From positions 1 through 9,242 of the forward strand of contig JAFDDW010000043.1 in the NCBI GenBank assembly GCA_019310665.1: a DNA stretch of 9,242 bases, given 5' to 3'. The position numbers and the translations under genes are program-made. The notes beneath the pieces are model-generated. The model worked only from the letters and a program-made list of their open reading frames with translations, had not been told where the DNA came from and made no database searches. The first letter of the stretch is position 1. Each line of letters begins with the position of its first letter. Source of the DNA: Deltaproteobacteria bacterium (GTDB lineage Bacteria; Desulfobacterota; Desulfobacteria; Desulfobacterales; JAFDCJ01). This document shows, piece by piece, positions 1-5,180 of the stretch.

Positions 1-284
1 GTTGTATCCATCATGGATTCGGGCAGCAAACATGCAATATCGACCCCATATCGATCCATATACTGTATAAGCCGGTCCTCTTCCGGAGCTTTTTGTTCTT
101 CCTTTTCTCGGACTTCGGAGACCTTTCGCTTGCCTCCTGCGCCAAAGGCTCTGCGGGTACCATCAACACCCCGCCACCAGAGCTGGACTCCGGGATAATA
201 ACTAATGTGGGTTTTATCACCCGAGAGATGTACTTCTACATCGATCTTAAAATATTCGTCCTTTTTATCCGCTTGTGTTCCCAT
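1..284 (-). CDS. Amidohydrolase-2 family protein, N-terminal part (cut by window edge)
   Basis: Reading the minus strand from ATG at 284 gives 94 residues with no stop before the window edge, so the C-terminal two thirds or more lie outside. Residues 11-19 include IDVEVHL, a beta-strand-like first metal motif of the form D15-x-E17-x-H19. Residues about 71-93 (RLIQYMDRYGVDIACLLPES) match the usual 'helix, then strand ending in PE' that follows the first strand in the amidohydrolase-2 (ACMSD-like) TIM barrel. Known for the family: the first motif is HxH in many hydrolases but ExH in metal-dependent non-oxidative decarboxylases such as gamma-resorcylate decarboxylase. E17-x-H19 fits the latter, so decarboxylase or hydratase/hydrolase chemistry on an organic acid is a reasonable inference; the substrate is unknown. 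A GAAAGG ribosome site lies 10 bases before the ATG on the minus strand. The gene is divergent from the TetR gene, which may control it. Confidence 0.72.
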   Translation of the reverse strand, partial: MGTQADKKDEYFKIDVEVHLSGDKTHISYYPGVQLWWRGVDGTRRAFGAGGKRKVSEVREKEEQKAPEEDRLIQYMDRYGVDIACLLPESMMDT

Positions 285-650
285 TTTTGTAATACCTTTC
301 ATTTCCTAAAGTTTTATTTCATTTGTATAAAATCCGGTAAAAAATATCTAAACGCTTGTATTTATTATTTTAAAACCGAATCGAATTTAAGATGCGTAAA
401 TGTCTTAAGCGAATCAGCTCTTAAATATGATTAAGTTTTATTCGGTTTTGTACATTTTCATATTGTATTTTAAATATTCTGTCAAGAGATTAGTTCGATA
501 AAATCAATTTGACTTCTCAAGAAATAAATGTTTATCTGTCTGAAAATATATAAAATATTTCTTTCTATGACCGTTGATGTAATACTTCTTGACAGCAAAC
601 AGAATTTATATTAATCGTTCGGGTTATATCATTTTCGAGGTGACTTTAAG
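285..650. promoter_or_regulatory. AT-rich divergent control region between the amidohydrolase and tetR genes
   Basis: This 366-bp gene-free stretch separates two divergent genes, so it must hold promoters in both directions. Nested inverted repeats are visible. AAAACCGAAT at 372-381 pairs with ATTCGGTTTT at 440-449. Inside these, ATTTAAGA at 385-392 pairs with TCTTAAAT at 419-426, and a further TCTTAAG sits at 403-409. A second long-range pair is CTGTCAAGA (479-487) with TCTTGACAG (587-595). TetR-family proteins bind palindromes near their own divergent promoters, so these are candidate operators, but none is proven. I see no small gene here; the plus-strand frame over 93-434 is antisense to the amidohydrolase at its start and has no coding features. 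Confidence 0.55.
589..617 (+). promoter_or_regulatory. Candidate promoter for the tetR-led operon
   Basis: A perfect TTGACA -35 hexamer lies at 589-594. The -10 side is weak: TTAATC (611-616) or TAATCG (612-617) would give 16-17 bases of spacing, whereas the better TATATT at 607-612 is too close. The -35 lies inside the inverted-repeat arm TCTTGACAG, so a repressor bound there would block it. This is sequence-pattern inference only. Confidence 0.3.
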
Positions 651-1847
651 TTGATTGACGAAAAAAAGAAAGCCGTTATTAAATCTGCTGAATTTCTGTT
701 TGCCACCAATGGTTTCAACCGAACGACGGTTGCAGATATTGCCAAGGATTCCGGTATTCATGCGGCATCTATATACTCATATTTCAACAACAAGAGAAAT
801 ATTCTATTTGCCATCTATGGAAAGTATCTCCAGAATGCCGTTGAATCATTGAATGAGCACTTTCAGGGTATGAAAGAGCCCGGTCCTAAGTTAAGGAAAG
901 CAATCTGGCATTATCTTGCCGAAATGAAGAATAGCCCCAACTACGCCCGGATCCTGATGATGGCGCAAAGAGAAAATCCCGAATTTTATTCCTCAGAATA
1001 CGTAAAATATGTAAAACTCTATTCAGGTCTTGTTTTAAAAAATATTATTGCAGGGCAAAAAGAAGGCCTGTTTCGGGCGGATATAGACCCCCGGCTGATC
1101 CGCAATATAGGTATGGGAACCAGCGTGATTACCGTTTTTGATAGCATCGTTCATGAACGTCCCTATGACCCCAATGAACTCTCGGATGTAATCTATCAAT
1201 TGGTTCTTAGAGCCACCGGCACACAGGCTACGGTCACGAAAAATAATAATAAATTGCAGCGCAGCGAGAGGACCGAACTTCGCAGAGCCCAAATCTTAAA
1301 AACTGCTATTAAGGTTTTTTCAAGCAAAGGCTTCTCCAGCGCCACGATATCAGAGGTGGCCAGCCAAGCCAATTTGGGAGATGCGACCCTTTATGAATAC
1401 TTTGACAACAAGGAAGCCATTCTCCTGGGCGCCGCCGAGAGCTATTTGCAAAATCTAGTCTCAGATGATGATATCAATCGGCGGGATCTATCAGGGCCAG
1501 AAAAAGCGCTGCGCAAGATGATATGGCGCTGGATATGGCAACTGTATACCTGTGAAGAATTTTCGCGTGTCTTGATCTTAGAACTTTTCAGGAATATCAA
1601 ATTCTATTCCACCCCCGGCTATCGGAATCTGACAGCTTTTCAGAAAAAAATCCAAAAAGTGATCCAGCAAGGTCAAAAAGAAGGTATTTTCATTGAGAAT
1701 GTTCCATTTCCTACGTATTTTCATATGATTATGGGCACATTCGACCAATATCTTCTCGGGCAATTCCTTTTAAACAGCCCTCCTCTTGGACTTAAAGGAT
1801 TAGAGGATACTGTGGATGCTCTGGTACGGGCTATAAAAGTACGTTGA
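651..1847 (+). CDS. Tandem TetR-family transcriptional regulator (two TetR units in one chain)
   Basis: The 398-residue product is about twice the usual TetR length and contains two complete DNA-binding heads. Head one spans residues 9-60, with helix-turn-helix TVADIAKDSGIHAASIYSYF followed by NNK. Head two spans residues 214-266, with ATISEVASQANLGDATLYEYF-type helices followed by DNK. Each is followed by an all-alpha ligand/dimerisation region (about 65-190 and 270-398). A polar linker near 193-210 joins the halves, so the chain should fold as a covalent pseudo-dimer; that fold is an inference. The start is TTG at 651, chosen because GAGGTGA at 637-643 sits 7 bases before it and the nearby GTG at 640 runs into a stop. 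It precedes the first molybdoenzyme gene by 57 bases on the same strand and lies divergent from the amidohydrolase. It probably controls both units in response to a substrate or CoA ester. Confidence 0.9.
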   Translation: MIDEKKKAVIKSAEFLFATNGFNRTTVADIAKDSGIHAASIYSYFNNKRNILFAIYGKYLQNAVESLNEHFQGMKEPGPKLRKAIWHYLAEMKNSPNYARILMMAQRENPEFYSSEYVKYVKLYSGLVLKNIIAGQKEGLFRADIDPRLIRNIGMGTSVITVFDSIVHERPYDPNELSDVIYQLVLRATGTQATVTKNNNKLQRSERTELRRAQILKTAIKVFSSKGFSSATISEVASQANLGDATLYEYFDNKEAILLGAAESYLQNLVSDDDINRRDLSGPEKALRKMIWRWIWQLYTCEEFSRVLILELFRNIKFYSTPGYRNLTAFQKKIQKVIQQGQKEGIFIENVPFPTYFHMIMGTFDQYLLGQFLLNSPPLGLKGLEDTVDALVRAIKVR

Positions 1848-1904
1848 AATCCCGGAACTGCTCTTTGATTTTGAATTTATCTGAATGGAGGATGGGATCC
1901 GAAA

Positions 1905-4349
1905 ATGCATTCAAAATCTAAAAAAATGCCAAATAAGCGTGATAAATGTGGGATATTGAAGACCACATGCTTCCTTTGCCACGGTGGTTGCGTTTTGCGG
2001 GCCCACATAAGAGCGGGCAAGCTGGTAAATCTTGAGGGTGACCCTGAAGGACCTCTCAATTTGGGTAGCATATGCGAAAAAGGGAAAGCCGCTGTCCAAT
2101 ATGTCTATAGTCCTTATCGCCTAAGACATCCGTTGAAGAGGGCGGGCAAAAGGGGTGCCGGAAAATGGAAGCGCATATCATGGGACGAAGCGCTCGACAT
2201 TACGGCCTACAATCTGTTGAAGATAAGGGACAAATATGGTGGCGAAAGTATTGCCTATGCCTGGGGCACTTGTCGGGTTGTCCACAGCTATCCACGGCAT
2301 ATTTTCTATAACGGGGTACTGGGTACTCCCAACGGCATCGGCGTAGGGCACATTTGCCTCACCAAAACAAGAATGCCCGTGATGAATATGACCGTCGGAC
2401 CGATCCCCGGTCTGGCGCAAACCGGTATTCTGCGTGACATCGACCGGGCAGACTGTATCGTCGCCTGGGGCGATACCCTGATTGATTCCAGAAATGACGG
2501 CATGGGAGGCGTGGGCAAAAAACTTGCCGGTAAGCTATCGGGTGGTTGCAAATTGATTGTTATCGACCCTGTCTTCACGCGCGCCGCATCCAAAGCTGAT
2601 ATTTGGCTACCCATACGCCCGGGCACCGATCTGGCCCTTGCCCTTTCTTGGCTAAACATCATAATCAGTGAAGGTCTCTATGATCAAAAATTTGTTGCCA
2701 AGTGGACCAACGCGCCCTTTCTGGTTCGATGCGACACCAAGAAATTATTACGGGAAAGTGAGATTTTTAACGGGGGGGATTCTCAAAAATTTATATATTG
2801 GGATCAAACCAGCCGCTTTGTAAAGGTATGGAATCATGATCGTTATATGGATTTTGAGAATACCGAACCGGCCTTAGCCGGGTCCTATGGTATTTTATTA
2901 AAAAATGGCAGCGAAGTTGAATGCCGACCGGTATGGCAGGTGCTGCAGGACAATGTCCGGGAGTGGACCCCGGAGAAGACTGCGAAGGTGACCTGGATTT
3001 CATCCGAAAAGATCAGGGAATCCGCAAGAATGTATGCCGGCTCCGGAGCGGCTTGCATTGAATGGGGCGTATCAATGTCTCAATGCAGCCGTTCCACTGC
3101 CACCAACCAGGCCATATTGCATTTGAAGGCGATCACCGGTAATATGGATATTCCCGGCGGAAATGCCTTCTGGCATATACCGGGATACAAACCGTCCGGC
3201 ACCCCTCTCCCGGTTGGGCAGGAAGAAAAACGGATTACCGGGGGGTATGTGTTCAGCAATCCCGCCATGTCGCCCATGCCCTCAGCTCATCAACCCGCCG
3301 TCTGGAAAGCTGCCGCCACCGGAGACCCGTATACTATTCGGGCACTGTATGGCGAGAGTTCGAATCCCCTGGTGGGTCATGAAAAACCGGACAGATTCAT
3401 ACTGGAAGCACTCAAGAAGATGGATTTCATTGTCTGGTCAGATATTACCATGACGCCTTCCACACAGTGGGCTGACATCATATTACCGGTTAATACACCA
3501 TTTGAGAGGGATTGGGTTCACGATGCCTTTGACATGGGTTTATTTGCAGGTCAGGCCGTGATTGAACCAGTGGGTGAAAGCAGGTCGGATTTTTATATTT
3601 TCAGGGATTTGTGTCGTAAGATGGGTAATCCTGATTTATGGCCGTGGGAAACCGAACGCGAACTCTGTGACTGGAAATTGGAGTCCTTAGACATTGACTT
3701 TGAGAAGCTTATCAAAACGTGTTTCTATCCGGCACCTGAGATTTGGAATAAACACGAAAAAGGGCTGCTGCGCTCTGATAAAAACCCGGGTTACCCTACA
3801 CCTTCCGGCAAACTCGAGTTATATGCATCCCTGCTGGAAGAGGTCGAATTAGACCCCTTACCCGTATTCAGCTATCCCCCGGAATGCTACGAAACAACCC
3901 CCCAACTGGCCAAAGACTATCCCTACATCCTGATAACCGGATCACGTGAGTTGAATTTCCCTTACTTTCACACACAGTATCACTATGTTTCCTGGTTGCG
4001 CGAAATGGAGCCTTACCCGCCGGTGTTACTCCATCCGGAAACCGCCATGGGATTGGGCATCACAGAAGGCAACTGGGTGTGGATTGAAACTAAGCACGGA
4101 AAAGCACGCTTTAAAGCCAGGGTTACCAAACGAATTCATCCGAAGGTTATCTCTGTCTGTCATGGATGGTGGTATCCTGAACTGCCGGCACCGGCTCACG
4201 GGGTCTTCGAATCAAATGCCAATGTTCTGGTAGATCCCCAGGGGGCTACTGATCCCGCCTCGGGCACCACCGAATTGAGAGGACTGCTTTGTAAAGCTTA
4301 TAAAGCGGACGGGCCACCACAAGGAGTAAAGGACAACTCAGAGGTTTAA
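1905..4349 (+). CDS. Molybdopterin oxidoreductase, catalytic subunit 1 (DMSO-reductase superfamily)
   Basis: This 814-residue enzyme should bind a bis-molybdopterin-guanine-dinucleotide Mo or W cofactor and one [4Fe-4S] cluster. The cluster site is C22-x2-C25-x3-C29 with C57, followed by the conserved K59 of the CxKG motif. The catalytic domain runs from about 70 to 530 (RLRHPLKR, ISWDEALD, IVIDP, ADIWLPIRPGTD). The predicted metal ligand is C151, eight residues after LGTPN, exactly where acetylene hydratase has Cys141. The C-terminal pterin-binding domain is about 675-800 (ITGSRE, HGWWYPE, SNANVL). A segment of about 75 residues near 272-345 is absent from its paralogue downstream. The residue after the second cluster Cys is H26, where acetylene hydratase has catalytic Asp13, so that reaction is unlikely. 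There is no Tat signal, so it is probably cytoplasmic. GGAGGAT at 1887-1893 supports the ATG at 1905; an in-frame ATG at 1926 is the alternative. The ferredoxin gene begins 1 base after its stop. The substrate is unknown. Confidence 0.92.
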   Translation: MHSKSKKMPNKRDKCGILKTTCFLCHGGCVLRAHIRAGKLVNLEGDPEGPLNLGSICEKGKAAVQYVYSPYRLRHPLKRAGKRGAGKWKRISWDEALDITAYNLLKIRDKYGGESIAYAWGTCRVVHSYPRHIFYNGVLGTPNGIGVGHICLTKTRMPVMNMTVGPIPGLAQTGILRDIDRADCIVAWGDTLIDSRNDGMGGVGKKLAGKLSGGCKLIVIDPVFTRAASKADIWLPIRPGTDLALALSWLNIIISEGLYDQKFVAKWTNAPFLVRCDTKKLLRESEIFNGGDSQKFIYWDQTSRFVKVWNHDRYMDFENTEPALAGSYGILLKNGSEVECRPVWQVLQDNVREWTPEKTAKVTWISSEKIRESARMYAGSGAACIEWGVSMSQCSRSTATNQAILHLKAITGNMDIPGGNAFWHIPGYKPSGTPLPVGQEEKRITGGYVFSNPAMSPMPSAHQPAVWKAAATGDPYTIRALYGESSNPLVGHEKPDRFILEALKKMDFIVWSDITMTPSTQWADIILPVNTPFERDWVHDAFDMGLFAGQAVIEPVGESRSDFYIFRDLCRKMGNPDLWPWETERELCDWKLESLDIDFEKLIKTCFYPAPEIWNKHEKGLLRSDKNPGYPTPSGKLELYASLLEEVELDPLPVFSYPPECYETTPQLAKDYPYILITGSRELNFPYFHTQYHYVSWLREMEPYPPVLLHPETAMGLGITEGNWVWIETKHGKARFKARVTKRIHPKVISVCHGWWYPELPAPAHGVFESNANVLVDPQGATDPASGTTELRGLLCKAYKADGPPQGVKDNSEV

Positions 4350-4350
4350 C

Positions 4351-4968
4351 GTGACGACTCAATGTGGAATACTGATAGATTTGAACAAATGCACGGGCTG
4401 CAACGCCTGTATCGTTGCCTGCAAACAAGAATTCGATCTCCCTCCCAGGATGAATGCCTTGCCGGGAACCAAAGGATTTTCTTTTATTAGAGTAGAGTGC
4501 ATCGGTCCTGAAGGTGAGTATCCCGCGCTTTGGATGTATTACCAACCGATATTTTGCATGCATTGTGCCGATCCTCCCTGTGTCGAAGTCTGCCCCTCTG
4601 AGGCTATCTACAAACAGACCAACGGCCTCGTTCTCATCGATAAAGAAGCTTGCACAGGGTGTGAGGCTTGCCTACCTGCATGTCCCTACGATGTGATCTG
4701 CATGGATAATGATCAAGCGGTTGCCCGAAAATGCGATCTGTGCGAACATCTGATCGAACAGGGTCACCAGCCTGCATGTGTAGCGGCCTGCAACGGTGGC
4801 GCTATGACCTCAGGAGATCTCGGAGACGAAAAAAGCGACATCTCGAAATCCAGAGAGGGAGCGGGAAAGGACTGTTTTGTTCTGAAACCCGAGAATGCGA
4901 CCCGCCCTTCGATTTATTATCTAGAATTCAGGAAAAAAAGCAGTAACCGCTTGGAGATCCCGAGATGA
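4351..4968 (+). CDS. Four-[4Fe-4S] ferredoxin-type electron-transfer subunit (DmsB/NrfC/PhsB-like)
   Basis: The 205-residue product has the four-cluster layout of molybdoenzyme beta subunits. Cys groups are 14/17/20/24 (CTGCNACIVAC), 69/72/77/81 (CMHCADPPCVEVC), 101/104/107/111 (CTGCEACLPAC followed by PYD) and 128/131/143/147 (CDLC...CVAAC). In this family clusters are built from interleaved groups (first with fourth, second with third) and pass electrons between the Mo/W subunit and a quinone-linked anchor or soluble partner. It starts with GTG at 4351, one base after the stop of the first molybdoenzyme gene, with only a short GAGG at 4341-4344, so translational coupling is likely. There is no signal peptide and no membrane segment. 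No NrfD/DmsC-type anchor gene is next to it, so the final electron partner is not identified here. A 9-bp stem hairpin spans its stop codon. Confidence 0.93.
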   Translation: MTTQCGILIDLNKCTGCNACIVACKQEFDLPPRMNALPGTKGFSFIRVECIGPEGEYPALWMYYQPIFCMHCADPPCVEVCPSEAIYKQTNGLVLIDKEACTGCEACLPACPYDVICMDNDQAVARKCDLCEHLIEQGHQPACVAACNGGAMTSGDLGDEKSDISKSREGAGKDCFVLKPENATRPSIYYLEFRKKSSNRLEIPR

Positions 4969-4988
4969 TAAAATTGCGATATCATCTC
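4962..4988 (+). other. Stem-loop across the ferredoxin stop codon
   Basis: GAGATGATA (4962-4970) and TATCATCTC (4980-4988) form a perfect 9-bp stem with a 9-base loop. The TGA stop at 4966-4968 lies in the left arm. No T-run follows, so it is not a classical intrinsic terminator. An mRNA processing or stability element is possible, and so is chance. Confidence 0.4.
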
Positions 4989-5011
4989 CTAACCGGGTGA
5001 TGTGGGATATC

Positions 5012-5155
5012 AGAACCCATCTCAAAAATAGGATTTTGGTTCAAGATCGCGGCGGGGCCGAGTTTCAAACCGGAGGCATACTGTTGTATGTCGAGGATTT
5101 GAAACGCGGCACCAACAAAGATATTGGGTCAAAAGACATTTTTGAGATGGGTTCT
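5012..5155. repeat. 144-bp palindromic element with perfect 18-bp terminal inverted repeats (MITE-like)
   Basis: AGAACCCATCTCAAAAAT at 5012-5029 is the exact reverse complement of 5138-5155. The arms go on pairing inward. 5034-5044 pairs with 5124-5134 (G-T wobbles allowed), 5046-5048 with 5120-5122, 5057-5060 with 5107-5110, and GTTTCAAA (5062-5069) with 5098-5105. A CATAC/GTATG tip (5077-5081, 5086-5090) has a 4-base loop. The whole element can therefore fold as one long hairpin. It lies in the 212-bp gap between the ferredoxin gene and the second molybdoenzyme gene, ending 25 bases before the latter's ATG. I see no clear target-site duplication. The size and ends suggest a miniature non-autonomous transposable element or an intercistronic palindromic repeat; the family is not identified. 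Confidence 0.75.
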
Positions 5156-5180
5156 ATGGATCTGAAAAGTGGAGGGCAGC

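Noticed and set aside
93..434. A 113-codon plus-strand frame at the start of the window
   Set aside because: Its first part is antisense to the amidohydrolase gene and the rest is low-complexity translation of AT-rich intergenic DNA.
5169..5180. GTG at 5169 as the start of the second molybdoenzyme gene
   Set aside because: It overlaps the GGAGGG ribosome site at 5171-5176, which instead serves the ATG at 5181.
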